A stretch of 64,000 bases of DNA, taken from the NCBI RefSeq assembly GCF_021083305.1, contig NZ_JAJFAY010000005.1:62001-126000 (forward strand), in the 5' to 3' direction. A model generated the notes under the pieces. The model was not told the DNA's origin. It was given only the letters and a program-made list of their open reading frames with translations, and searched no databases. A program made the translations under genes and the position numbers. This DNA comes from Haladaptatus sp. DYF46. Lineage in GTDB: Archaea; Halobacteriota; Halobacteria; Halobacteriales; Haladaptataceae. Shown piece by piece: positions 18,244 to 27,692 of this stretch; the first letter of the stretch is position 1, and every line of letters starts with the position of its first letter.

Positions 18244-19506
18244 ATGCCAAATGATCCTATCCCCACGCCGGATCCAGAAGATCTCACTGACGATCCTCTT
18301 ACCAAGCGTAATGACTCTATTTTCGCGCGCCGTGAACTACTCCGAATTGGCCATGTTCCTGATAGCGACCGTATCGTCGGTCGTGATGCTGAAATCAAAG
18401 ATATAGAAGAGTTGCTCCAACCCGGTGTTTTTGGTGATCCACCGGGAAATGCGATCGTATACGGAAAAACAGGGTCCGGTAAATCGCTCGTCTCCCGACA
18501 CGTTACGGGACGTGTTCGAGCGATCGCCCAAACTAACGACGTCTCTCTCATTTCTGCCTATATCGATTGTGATCAAGCAAACACCATTACTCGCGTCGCT
18601 CGATCTCTTTCCCAACAGGCTGAATATCAATCTCCTCGCTCACTCGGTATTCCAGATAAGGGGATCGGATCGAGCGAGTACATGGATTACCTCTATACGC
18701 TCCTCGACGACGCTGATGTCCTCATTGCCATCATCGACGAGATCGACAAACTGGGTGACGATGAAATCTTATTCAAACTCTCTAGAGCCGAAGAGAGTGG
18801 TAAAACGGGTTGCTATATCGGCGTCGTTGCGATTAGCAACAAGATCGAGTATTACGAAAATCTCGACGAGCGTGTGAAGTCCAGTTTTCAAGACGACGAA
18901 CTCGTTTTTCATCCATATGACGCCGGTCAAATTCGTGAAATTCTGAGTAAACGGCGAGATGCATTCCAACCGGATGTTCTCGAAGAGGGTGTTATCCCAC
19001 GCGTAGCAGCGCTCGCCGCGCGTGAGCATGGTGACGCACGGAAAGCGATTGAGATCCTTTCGAGCGCAGGAAAGCTGGCGGCTCGAAACGGGGATTCCGG
19101 TGTGACGGAAGAGCATGTCGACGCAGCACAGGACTATGCGGAAATGTCTCGATTCCAAGAGCTAATTCGGGGATCAACTCCCCATTCGAAATATGTCCTG
19201 TTTGCACTCGCCTATCTCCAGAAATCCTCTCTGAAGCAAGCCTTTAGCACAGGCGAGATTTACCGTGTGTACGAAGACGTCTGTACGAGTGAAGGAACTG
19301 ATCCCCTCAGTCACCAGCGGGTACTGGAATTATTGAAGGAATGGGCCTTTAGTGATGTCACTGAAAATCGGCATACTGGCGGTGGAAAGAGTGAAGGAAG
19401 CTACCGGGAACACTCTCTCTTGCGCGACTCGGATATGGTGCTCGATACTGTATTCGAACAGCCAAAGACCAAACAGAATATCGTCTCTGATCTTCAAAAC
19501 AGTTGA
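18244..19506 (+). CDS. orc1/cdc6: Orc1/Cdc6 origin recognition protein
   Basis: 420 aa from the ATG at 18244. The frame is open further upstream but that part overlaps the last ORB repeat. AAA+ features: FARRELLRIGHVPDSDRIVGRD, Walker A GKTGSGKS at about residues 75-82, Walker B VLIAIIDEIDKLGDD, and sensor-2 region EHGDARKAIEIL. A C-terminal winged helix (residues about 320-410) binds ORB DNA. It should recognise the adjacent repeats and load the MCM helicase, making this locus an autonomous replicon. Confidence 0.92.
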   Translation: MPNDPIPTPDPEDLTDDPLTKRNDSIFARRELLRIGHVPDSDRIVGRDAEIKDIEELLQPGVFGDPPGNAIVYGKTGSGKSLVSRHVTGRVRAIAQTNDVSLISAYIDCDQANTITRVARSLSQQAEYQSPRSLGIPDKGIGSSEYMDYLYTLLDDADVLIAIIDEIDKLGDDEILFKLSRAEESGKTGCYIGVVAISNKIEYYENLDERVKSSFQDDELVFHPYDAGQIREILSKRRDAFQPDVLEEGVIPRVAALAAREHGDARKAIEILSSAGKLAARNGDSGVTEEHVDAAQDYAEMSRFQELIRGSTPHSKYVLFALAYLQKSSLKQAFSTGEIYRVYEDVCTSEGTDPLSHQRVLELLKEWAFSDVTENRHTGGGKSEGSYREHSLLRDSDMVLDTVFEQPKTKQNIVSDLQNS

Positions 19507-19577
19507 TCGGAATTTGAACGTTCGAGGATCTTGTTGATTATCCCTATCGACGACTCATATGGTCAGTGCTAGCTGCC

Positions 19578-19596
19578 GTTAGTATCCAATACTAAC
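19578..19596. promoter_or_regulatory. 19-bp palindromic candidate operator (copy 2)
   Basis: GTTAGTAT-CCA-ATACTAAC, perfect eight-base arms. It lies between the convergent orc1/cdc6 and partition genes, so it is not obviously a promoter operator. It matches copies at 3154, 44909 and 47519. Confidence 0.55.
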
Positions 19597-19698
19597 TTGG
19601 GAAATTTACGCTCTTCAAATGAGCATTGTCAAGAAATACGATATTGTCCGCTTGCAATGTGGACTGTGGAAGTGTATAGTGGCAACTTCGGCTTGCGT

Positions 19699-20091
19699 CT
19701 ACTCTTCGTCGATACCCCGTGCGTCAAGGATTAACTGCGCCATCTCTTCGGGATTCTCCGCCGCTAATCGAACCATCGCATCGTGCACCTCACGGCTCGC
19801 GTGGTTTCGAACGCCTGCATCCCGCAATTGTCGTGTCATCTCTAGATCACGTGCATCCTCAAACTCCTGCCAGGAATCTTCTCGTGTGTAGATACTCCGT
19901 CGTAAATCCGGTGAAAACTCGAATGCAGGCGTCTTTCGTGGATCCTTTACCTCCTTCGATGTTTGCGATTCGTTAGATGTTTGAGGCTCGTTAGATTCGT
20001 GGGATTCGTTCGAATCGGACGAGCTGCTCGCAGTTGGTGTCTCCTCTGTTTCCTCGTTGATCGCATTTTCGAGATCGTCAAACGCCGTCAT
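19699..20091 (-). CDS. ParA-partner partition protein (putative ParB-role)
   Basis: 130 aa. The N-terminal 50 residues are a disordered acidic Ser/Asn/Glu repeat (SNESHESNEPQTSNESQTSKE region). The C-terminal 70 residues are helical (FSPDLRRSIYTREDSW, REVHDAMVRLAAENPEEMAQ) and would bind DNA or ParA. Its ATG overlaps the ParA stop by four bases. Small non-homologous partners downstream of ParA usually act as the centromere-binding adaptor. The role is inferred from position. Confidence 0.6.
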   Translation of the reverse strand: MTAFDDLENAINEETEETPTASSSSDSNESHESNEPQTSNESQTSKEVKDPRKTPAFEFSPDLRRSIYTREDSWQEFEDARDLEMTRQLRDAGVRNHASREVHDAMVRLAAENPEEMAQLILDARGIDEE

Positions 20092-20969
20092 TCGTGCACC
20101 ACCTCCCCATGCTCGACGATTTGAGCGAGTTCGTCGTAGGCTTCGAGCTGGTCGCAGGTCTCATCATAATCTCGGAGTGGAACACCTTCATCGTGCGCAC
20201 GATCGATCGCCGCTCGGTGTCGAATCCCCGGCAGATTCCCGTTTTGTTTCCCTTGGTCGATCGCTTCCCAATCATCATCGGTTATTCGTGCATAGTTCGG
20301 TACGAGCTTCGATACACCATCCCGATTGTTGATCTCCTTGAGGAGTGAACGGTCGCGCGTGTCTTGGTCGATACGATCTTGTAAGTCTGTAGGTGTGATT
20401 GCGAGGATGTTCAACTCGAAGTACTGCCGTGCTTCTTGCACGAGTCGTTGAACGGTGCTCGAAAGTCCGCTTTCGTATCCGCTCTCTGCACGAAGGGGGA
20501 TGATAATGTTCCCTGTTGCGTACATGGCGTTGTCGTTCAACTTCCCGCGATTTGCTGGACAGTCGACCACGATGTAGTCGTACTCGTCACCGAGCAGTGG
20601 TGTGATGAGGTTCTCCTTGAGTCGTGTCGTTCCCATTGTTGCCTCCTTTAGGCCACTCTGGACGTCTTCGAGTTGTACGTGGGCAGGGAAAATATCGAGT
20701 CCATGCGTAACTGTTTGAATATATCGAGTTGGTTCCTCACCGTCGATGAGAACGGCCTCGGCATGATTCTCTTCGGCACTGTACTGCTCTGTGAATCCGA
20801 GGTTTTGGCTCATGTGGCCGTTGTCGTCGAGGTCGACCACGAGAGCTGAGCCGTTTCGATGAGCTAACTCACGAGCGAGGTTAATCGCTGTCGTTGTTTT
20901 CCCGAACCCGCCTTTAAGTACGCCGACAGAAACGGCGCGCGGTTCTCCGCTGTTGTGTTCCTCTTCCAT
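20088..20969 (-). CDS. parA: ParA-family partition ATPase (module 1)
   Basis: 293 aa. Deviant Walker A KGGFGKTTTAI near residue 20, the A' motif VVDLDDNGHMSQNLG, and Walker B YIVVDCPANRG. Such ATPases segregate low-copy replicons. Its overlapping partner gene follows, and a repeat-rich region lies directly upstream (20990-21430), likely the centromere and operator. It is unrelated in detail to the second ParA at 46610. Confidence 0.88.
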   Translation of the reverse strand: MEEEHNSGEPRAVSVGVLKGGFGKTTTAINLARELAHRNGSALVVDLDDNGHMSQNLGFTEQYSAEENHAEAVLIDGEEPTRYIQTVTHGLDIFPAHVQLEDVQSGLKEATMGTTRLKENLITPLLGDEYDYIVVDCPANRGKLNDNAMYATGNIIIPLRAESGYESGLSSTVQRLVQEARQYFELNILAITPTDLQDRIDQDTRDRSLLKEINNRDGVSKLVPNYARITDDDWEAIDQGKQNGNLPGIRHRAAIDRAHDEGVPLRDYDETCDQLEAYDELAQIVEHGEVVHE

Positions 20970-20989
20970 GATTGATCCTCCTGCACTCT

Positions 20990-21430
20990 GCGAACTTCAC
21001 GAACTATGAGATTCGAACGAATCGCAGACATCCTCCGAATCTCGAAGTTCGTAAACCTCGCAAGCGCCTCTGATCCAATTATCTCACGACGATTGTATAA
21101 ACGTTACGAGCGAACTGTGAGAATTGTGCGAATCATACGATTCGTACGAATCGTACGAACTGCAAGCATCGTGAAACTCGATCGAACCTCAAACAATGTA
21201 CGAAGTCTACCGTACGTGACGCGTTTCGTCGGTCAAAGGGCTAAAAAACAGATCGGAAATAGCGTACTCTACGATTCTCACGAATCGTGAACATCCTGAG
21301 AATCTCGAAGTTCGCAAACCTCGAATGCGCCAATACTCCAATTAATTCTCCGACTTCTCTAACTGTCGTGTGCTAACCATACGAATTTAATGAATCGTAA
21401 ACATCGCACGAACTTCTAACATCGCAAACG
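20990..21430. repeat. Candidate centromere/operator: direct repeats and palindromes upstream of parA
   Basis: An imperfect direct repeat of about 60-70 bases occurs at 21011-21080 and 21273-21345. Both begin with a GATTC-N4-GAATC palindrome and share AATCTCGAAGTTCG and the CAAACCTCG/TAAACCTCG tail. A third, weaker copy starts near 21378. Further palindromes of the type ATTCGTACGAAT lie near 21140. CGAA/TTCG words dominate the whole segment. This density directly upstream of a ParA operon is typical of plasmid parS regions. Confidence 0.65.
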
Positions 21431-21479
21431 ACGTTGTACCAAAACTCATCCTGGAAATGTAGCGGTAACGCAGAGGCAT

Positions 21480-22834
21480 CGTCCAAATAGATACTAATTC
21501 GCAAGTAGCGATAGTTGTGTCACAACGATGACTGTCCACATGTCCAGTTCCTGCTGTAGCCACTCCGTGGATTCTGCGAGTGGTTGAGCGACGTGGAGAT
21601 ATTTGACGCCACCATTGGAAACGGCCGAGGATACCGAGCGACTGACTTCTGTTCGTAAAACGGTTGCAGTTGCTTCCCGATCTACTCTGATCACGGTCAA
21701 GAATTCAGCGATTGGCTGTACGGCCGAGCGAGTACAGCCATCTATATACTATATGGCGCTATATTGTTTCCACAGGTCGTGGCTCTCGCAATCTCGAAAG
21801 GGAGCGGGCTGCTTGCCCATGGTTCAGTGTGAACCAGTGTGGTTCCGGTGATACAGACAGAGCAAGTCTCTCACAAACGAGATTCGCTGTCGGTGGGGAT
21901 CCGCATTACTAATTTTGTATCAAGTTCGTCCTGTGATGCCACCGATTCCGACAATACTGCTGCTATAATTGTCATTAGGATCGGTGGCGATGTCGAGTTG
22001 AATGTGTTCTTGTCTCCTTATCGGCTACTCCCATGTCCATTCATCGATTCCTTCAAGGCTTTCTGGGATATAGAATCGCTATCCTACTGAGGAATTACCG
22101 ACTATTGGAATGTCAGGTTATGTATCTGAATACTAATGTCGAATATACCCCTGTTTACACAATCAACCAACGACTCCGTACTGTGATTCATTTGCGCTGA
22201 TTACCTCCGTATCGCTGGCAGTCGTCAGGATGTGCATTTTTCAATTCTCTTCTGCACTGAAAAACCAGACGAGAAATCGGCTTATCGACTGATTATCTTT
22301 ATTGTTTGTGATATCATTGAACGCTACCGAACGATATCCCATATCGATGGTCGATTTATTCAAAGTCAATCGTTCCTGAGATGGAGAACGGGGTATTTGG
22401 GATCTCATAAGCCAGTGAACATATCCTACGTGTCATGTAGTTCTGATTCAGATAAGAATTACATAGCTAACGATGTAATGCAGATTCGTTATCCGATCCG
22501 ATCTTGCGGAGTTCACTTGAAGTCGTATTCGAGTATCATCGACAATATTACAGTACTCCTCTATCATTTTCTATAATGGAGAATCATAATGATTGGGGGA
22601 TTTTGCCATGAATCCTCTTCTCATACGTTAAAACGCCCGATTTCAGCCATATTCATCCGCTACAATGATAGAACGGCGTCCCAATGCAGTCGTTTCGGAA
22701 GCGCATAACCGATATCGATCCGTTATCGACGAATCGCTGACTGGCACTCTATACCTCAAATCCGCAATCTTCTGGGTTGATCGATCACAAACTTTATCGT
22801 CTAATTTGGATCACTCAGATGTGATTCGTGACCA
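21480..22834. other. Gene-poor stretch
   Basis: About 1.35 kb, lower in GC than its surroundings. Frames of 66-114 codons exist (for example 22232-22576 plus, 21494-21700 minus) but lack the acidic composition of haloarchaeal proteins and match no family I recognise. It separates the origin/partition block from the pentoside cluster. Confidence 0.5.
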
Positions 22835-22980
22835 ATGAAAGCGATCACTAGCGTCTTTACCGGAACTGGTCCGGACCCCGGGACGCAAAACAACCAAGGA
22901 ATCGCGATGACGTACCGCCACGCCAGCGCGTACGAGCAAGCAGAAGTGGACCTTGTCGCCTGTGCGGGCATCGGACCGAA
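22835..22980 (+). pseudogene. Gfo/Idh/MocA oxidoreductase N-terminal fossil
   Basis: About 48 codons read MKAITSVFTGTGPDPGTQNN and YRHASAYEQAEVDLVACAGIG, the N-terminal Rossmann strand and helix pattern of haloarchaeal Gfo/Idh/MocA sugar dehydrogenases. The frame then runs into Arg-rich nonsense. The rest of the gene is gone, and a GH3 fragment follows within 60 bases. Confidence 0.6.
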
Positions 22981-23036
22981 AGCCGACGACGCCGCTCGAC
23001 GCCATCCGGACGCGTGGCGAAGAGCAAGGTTTCGAC

Positions 23037-23231
23037 GTTGACACATCCCAAATTGCATTTTACGACCGCGATATGAACCTCGGGGTCGAGTCGGGACCGT
23101 ACGAACTCCGCGTCGGTCGTTCGGCGAACGGCATCGTCGATTCGGCGGAGTTCGAGGTAACCGCGACGAAGGACGTGCCAGCGAACGGCCGGACGTACTT
23201 CTCGAAGACACGAACTACGCCCGTCGAGTAG
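23037..23231 (+). pseudogene. GH3 beta-glucosidase C-terminal fossil
   Basis: The frame ending at 23231 reads QIAFYDRDMNLGVESGPYEL then RVGRSANGIVDSAEFEVTATK. This is the C-terminal fibronectin-III-like domain of glycoside hydrolase family 3 enzymes. Everything upstream (the catalytic domains) is missing, apparently deleted up to the neighbouring Gfo/Idh/MocA fragment. Confidence 0.65.
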
Positions 23232-23296
23232 AAAGATATGGTGATTCGGGTGACTTCTCGCGGACGGAGTGGGACTGCGACAAACCTTTCACCCGT

Positions 23297-24178
23297 TCAG
23301 ACGGTGACCGTACCGTTGACGAGTTGGCCGATGTCGTCGATGTCGATAATGACATCATCGCCCTCGCTCAGAGTGAATGACTCGGGTGGAACGAGGGCAG
23401 TCCCCGTGAGCAGAACTACCGTCTCGGGGAGACTGTTGTGACGTTCGAGATACGAGACGAGTTCCTCGCATGTGGTCGCCATCTCGCTCGTGGATGTCGA
23501 GTCCTCATACATTATCTCGCCGTTGCGTTCGATGGTCAACGACATTTCGAGGTCGTGTGGGTTTCCGACCGTTTCCTCGGTCGCAACACATGGTCCGATG
23601 GAACAACAGCGGTCGTACACCTTCGCTTGCGGGAGGAACAGCGGATTTTCCCCCTCGATGTCGCGACTGGAAACGTCGTTGCCGATGGTATACCCGACGA
23701 TGTTGCCGTGGTGAAGGACGACTCCGAGTTCCGGTTCAGGGACGTTCCACTCCGAATCGCCCCGTACGCCGATGTCCTCCGAGGGACCGACCGTTCGCGA
23801 GGGGGTTGCTTTCAGGAACAGCTCTGGGCGTTCGCTGTCGTACACGTCGATATACACCTCGGGTTTCCCGCTCTCCGCTTTGCGCGCCTCCTCGCTGATT
23901 TGATACGTGACGCCGGCCGCCCATACTTCGTCGGCGATGACGGGTTGGAGGACATCGTCACCGAGGGTGTGGGGGTCGATATGGTCGGCGTCGTTGAGGC
24001 GTTTTCGGGCGATAGCGTCGATGGTTTCGTTACTCGCGTTTGCCGTCCGAGCGAGGGCCGTAAACGACCCGAGATCGGGTGACGCTGAACGCAAGTCGTA
24101 TGCGGTTCCGTCGGCATCCAATGCAACGAGCGAACTCATCGCTGAACGCTCTCCACCGGGGAGTCGGTAATAGCGCAT
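23297..24178 (-). CDS. FAH-family enzyme, probable 2-keto-3-deoxypentonate dehydratase
   Basis: 293 aa from the ATG at 24178 (MRYYRLPGG). The fumarylacetoacetate hydrolase fold is shown by VIADEVWAAGVTYQ, ELFLKATPSRTVGPSEDIGVRGDSEWNVPEPELGVV with metal-binding acidic residues, and GYTIGNDVSSRDIEG. In haloarchaeal and Sulfolobus pentose degradation, FAH members dehydrate 2-keto-3-deoxy-arabinonate/xylonate to alpha-ketoglutarate semialdehyde. The divergent arabinofuranosidase supports that role here. Other FAH activities cannot be excluded. Confidence 0.75.
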   Translation of the reverse strand: MRYYRLPGGERSAMSSLVALDADGTAYDLRSASPDLGSFTALARTANASNETIDAIARKRLNDADHIDPHTLGDDVLQPVIADEVWAAGVTYQISEEARKAESGKPEVYIDVYDSERPELFLKATPSRTVGPSEDIGVRGDSEWNVPEPELGVVLHHGNIVGYTIGNDVSSRDIEGENPLFLPQAKVYDRCCSIGPCVATEETVGNPHDLEMSLTIERNGEIMYEDSTSTSEMATTCEELVSYLERHNSLPETVVLLTGTALVPPESFTLSEGDDVIIDIDDIGQLVNGTVTV

Positions 24179-24742
24179 ACTGAACGATTGCCGGATAGTG
24201 TTAAAAGAGTATCGTCGTGAAAAATAAACCGGCTGATGGTTTCGCCCCTTTCGGTCGAGATGTGTGCCGGACGGTGTATCCGATATCGTCGGATCAAATA
24301 CTCCCCAAAGTCGCCCGATCATTACAAGGTTAGGACTGTAACCAAATCGCTAGCGAGTGCCCGCCTTCCCTCCCTTTTATTCATCATCTATAAGAATGTA
24401 CGGATCCGATATTGTCGGATTCCAACTGTCGATGGCTACTACGAGGGCGTATGAAACGTGGAGATTCCTTTCTTCATCGCGCGTCCGTATATCCTCGTCA
24501 TGCATCCACGTATTTGGAAAATCCGGCGAATTCACTCCGACTACGTCGGAACGACGTATTCTCTTTCTCGATCCGCGGGTAGTCAGTACCCGGCCGATTG
24601 CTGTAACAGAGATTGCTGGTTGATCGAGTTCAGTTGGTGCTCTCGAGTGAAACGAATCGTCAGTCCCGCATGTGATGACAGGTATCATATCGGTCAATAA
24701 CCGGTTAATTTATGCTCGGGCCAAGGAATATCATCGAAGTGT
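24179..24742. other. Divergent intergenic region
   Basis: About 560 bases between the FAH-family gene (minus) and the GH51 gene (plus). Several short frames occur, none convincing. It probably contains both promoters. Confidence 0.5.
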
Positions 24743-26236
24743 ATGACAGACGCTCGCGTCACAGTTCACACTGCGGCGGTTATCGACCGTATCGCGCCCG
24801 AACTACACGGCCACTTCTCCGAACACCTCGGACGGTGTATCTACGACGGAATCTGGCACGGCGAAGCCGATGAGGAGGTCGGCTTCCGGGAGGATGTCGT
24901 CTCCCTGCTTTCCGATCTCGAAATACCCGTGCTTCGGTGGCCGGGCGGTTGTTTCGCCGACGACTACCACTGGGAGGACGGTATCGGCCCGCGAGAGGAC
25001 CGTCCTCGTCGTCGAAATCTCTTCTGGGCGCAGGACACGGGCGAGCGCCCCGAGGAGTCCAACGCGTTCGGAACTGACGAGTTTCTCGAACTCTGTGAAC
25101 ACATCGATACGGAACCGTATCTCGCCGCGAACGTGGGCTCAGGAGATCCTCAGGAGGCGGTAGATTGGGTCGAATACTGTAACTACGACGGTGATACCGA
25201 ACTCGCCGACCGGAGACGCGAGAACGGGCACGAAGAACCGTACGGCGTTCGGTACTGGGGACTCGGAAACGAGAACTGGGGCTGTGGCGGGCAGATGACG
25301 CCCGAACAGTACGCTCGGGAGTACCGTCGATACGCCACCTACGTCGGCAGCATGGACAAACTGATGCTCGATCACGACCTCGATCTCATCGCGTGTGGGT
25401 TCGAGAACCACGACTGGAACCGCAGATTCATGGAGGAGATCGGTAGCAGCAGTTGGGGTGTCGAGTTCCCCCTCGACCATCTCACGCTCCACCACTACTA
25501 CGGACGCTCCTTTTCCGTCTCCGAGGCCGACGAGGACCAGTACGACCGGTTTCTCGTCGAAGCCCTCGAAATCGAGGACCACATCGAGCGCATTGCAGCG
25601 GCCATCAACGCGGTTGCGACCACCCGCGACATCGGCGTCATCATCGACGAATGGGGTTCGTGGCATCCCGAATCGGTCCCCGAAAGCGGACTCGAACAGC
25701 CTGGAACCGTCCTCGACGCGTTGTCTGCCGCCGCGGTTCTCGACGTGTTCAACGAGAACAGCGACGTCATGACGATGGCGAACATCGCCCAGACGGTCAA
25801 CGTCCTCCAGTGTCTCGTCGAAACGGACGGCGACGATGCGTGGGCGCGACCGACGTACCGTGTCTTCGACCTCTATGCCAACCACAAAGGGAACGAAGCT
25901 GTCCGGACGTCCGTCGATGCGCCGTCGCGAGACCTCGATGAAACCAACCTCCCGCTGGTCAAAGCGTCCGCGTCGACGGACGACGACGGGGTCTTCATCA
26001 CCGTCACGAACCTCGACTGCCGGGAGGCGCGCTCCGTCGAAATCGCCCTCGAAGGGATCCAAGACCCGAACCGGGTTGACGCCGAAGTCCTGTTCGCAGA
26101 ACACGGCCCAAAGGTTGAGGTCACCGTGGACAACGCCGACGAGTTTGAAGCGACGGACCTCGACGTTTCGATCGAAGACGGCGTCCTGACGGCGGAACTG
26201 GCGGCGTCTACGGTCGCCGGGTTCTCCGTTCGATAA
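24743..26236 (+). CDS. GH51 alpha-L-arabinofuranosidase
   Basis: 497 aa, typical for intracellular GH51. Motifs: ELHGHFSEHLGRCIYDGIW, VLRWPGGCFADDYHWEDGIGP, GLGNENWGCGG with acid/base Glu177, and IIDEWGSW with nucleophile Glu303. There is no signal peptide, so it acts on oligosaccharides imported by the adjacent ABC transporter, releasing terminal L-arabinofuranose. A C-terminal beta domain covers residues about 395-497. Confidence 0.9.
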   Translation: MTDARVTVHTAAVIDRIAPELHGHFSEHLGRCIYDGIWHGEADEEVGFREDVVSLLSDLEIPVLRWPGGCFADDYHWEDGIGPREDRPRRRNLFWAQDTGERPEESNAFGTDEFLELCEHIDTEPYLAANVGSGDPQEAVDWVEYCNYDGDTELADRRRENGHEEPYGVRYWGLGNENWGCGGQMTPEQYAREYRRYATYVGSMDKLMLDHDLDLIACGFENHDWNRRFMEEIGSSSWGVEFPLDHLTLHHYYGRSFSVSEADEDQYDRFLVEALEIEDHIERIAAAINAVATTRDIGVIIDEWGSWHPESVPESGLEQPGTVLDALSAAAVLDVFNENSDVMTMANIAQTVNVLQCLVETDGDDAWARPTYRVFDLYANHKGNEAVRTSVDAPSRDLDETNLPLVKASASTDDDGVFITVTNLDCREARSVEIALEGIQDPNRVDAEVLFAEHGPKVEVTVDNADEFEATDLDVSIEDGVLTAELAASTVAGFSVR

Positions 26237-26367
26237 TCCGCTCTCCGCGGGAACGCTCGACATCCCGCTCATCGCTCGTAGGCCGCCGTTTTCACAGCTT
26301 TCGAAGTATATTCCACAGAAAATCAACATCGTGCAAACAAATAATTGATTTGGTTGTTTAGGAAAGG

Positions 26368-26374
26368 TATATAC
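26368..26374 (+). promoter_or_regulatory. TATA box of the ABC transporter gene
   Basis: TATATAC begins 32 bases before the ATG at 26400. The spacing predicts a leaderless or nearly leaderless transcript and supports 26400 over the earlier ATG at 26385. Confidence 0.5.
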
Positions 26375-26399
26375 ATTATAGACGATGATGTTGCTATCT

Positions 26400-27539
26400 A
26401 TGAGCGGGATACGTCTCGATGGCGTGAAGAAACAGTACGATGGCGGCATCGTCGCGGTGGACGGCTTCGACCTCGATATCCAAGACGGGGAGTTCATCAC
26501 CATCGTCGGTCCGTCGGGGTCCGGAAAATCGACCGTCCTCCGAATGATCGCCGGATTGGAGAGCATCACGGACGGTTCGATCTCCATCGGTGGCCAGCAG
26601 ATTAACGACGTGAAACCGCAAGACCGCGACATCGCGATGGTGTTCCAGAACTACGCGCTTTACCCCCACATGAGTGTCGAGAAGAACATGTCCTACGGGT
26701 TGAAACTCAACTCCGACAAGGCGGACGAAGCGATAGAAAATCGCGTGCGGGAAGCGGCGGAGATGATGGGAATAGAGGACCAGTTGGACAAGAAACCCAG
26801 CGAACTTTCCGGCGGGCAACAACAGCGCGTGGCGACCGGTCGCGCCATCGTCCGCGACCCGGCAGCATTCCTGATGGATGAACCGCTGTCGAACCTCGAC
26901 GCGAAGCTTCGGTCGCACATGCGGACCGAACTGCAACGGATTCAGGAGGAACTCGAGACGACTACCGTTTACGTCACACACGACCAGGAAGAGGCGATGA
27001 CGATGAGCGATCGGGTCGTCATCCTGAACCACGGTGAGGTACAACAGGTTGGAACGCCGCGAGAGGTGTTCACCGAACCGAAAAACACGTTCGTCGCCGA
27101 GTTCATCGGCAGTCCCTCCATGAACTTCTTCGACGTCCGCTTGGAGGATTCGACCCTCGTCGGCCGCGACGTCACCTATTCCGTCTCCCGTCCTCTCGCC
27201 GAACGAATTCTCGAACGAAGCACGAGCGACGACCTCATACTCGGCATCCGCCCCGAACACATGACGTTCGCCGAGACGACTCACGACAACGGAATCGACG
27301 CAGTTCTGGAAGTACGCGAACCCGTCGGCGATGACAACTACCTCTACCTACGAAGCGGGGACACCGAGTTCACGATGCGCGTTCTGGGGCAAGTGGAGTA
27401 CGAGGAAGGTGATACGTTGCAGGTTTCCTTCGACGAATCGGATATACACGTCTTCGACAGAGCGACGGGTGAGAACGTTTTCGTCTATCAGGACGTCGTC
27501 AGCACCGCCCCCACTAGCGATACGAAACAGGACGCATAG
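26400..27539 (+). CDS. Carbohydrate ABC transporter ATP-binding protein (MsmK/UgpC type)
   Basis: 379 aa from 26400 (MSGIRLDGVKKQYDG). Walker A GPSGSGKST, signature LSGGQQQRVATG, Walker B AFLMDEPLSNLDA, switch His VTHDQEEAMT. The C-terminal 130 residues are TOBE/OB regulatory folds (LGIRPEHMTFAE, VEYEEGDTLQVSFDE). It powers the permeases at 29011 and 29931, together with the binding lipoprotein at 27693. ATPase first, then binding protein and permeases, is an operon-like order although 150 bases and a TATA box separate it from the next gene. Confidence 0.92.
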   Translation: MSGIRLDGVKKQYDGGIVAVDGFDLDIQDGEFITIVGPSGSGKSTVLRMIAGLESITDGSISIGGQQINDVKPQDRDIAMVFQNYALYPHMSVEKNMSYGLKLNSDKADEAIENRVREAAEMMGIEDQLDKKPSELSGGQQQRVATGRAIVRDPAAFLMDEPLSNLDAKLRSHMRTELQRIQEELETTTVYVTHDQEEAMTMSDRVVILNHGEVQQVGTPREVFTEPKNTFVAEFIGSPSMNFFDVRLEDSTLVGRDVTYSVSRPLAERILERSTSDDLILGIRPEHMTFAETTHDNGIDAVLEVREPVGDDNYLYLRSGDTEFTMRVLGQVEYEEGDTLQVSFDESDIHVFDRATGENVFVYQDVVSTAPTSDTKQDA

Positions 27540-27659
27540 GTTCGACGGTGATTGCAGGACGGTCCGTTTCTGACTCCTGTCCGAACTGGCGGGTGAATCT
27601 TGCCGCGTCTGACCCGAGGGTTGCTTTAGGGCCTCAATATAATATATAATCAAACAAAA

Positions 27660-27668
27660 TTTTTAAAA
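27660..27668 (+). promoter_or_regulatory. TATA box of the sugar-binding lipoprotein gene
   Basis: TTTTTAAAA lies 25-33 bases before the ATG at 27693, in an AT-rich stretch. This suggests separate, strong, leaderless transcription of the binding protein. Confidence 0.5.
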
Positions 27669-27692
27669 CAGTTCCCCTCGCTACTTGTTATC

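Noticed and set aside
21494..21700. 68-codon minus-strand ORF
   Set aside because: Some protein-like sequence, but no family, no neighbours and an unclear start.
25139..26632. 497-codon minus-strand ORF across the GH51 gene
   Set aside because: Antisense shadow of GH51 and the ABC ATPase start; Arg/Val-rich with no recognisable domain.
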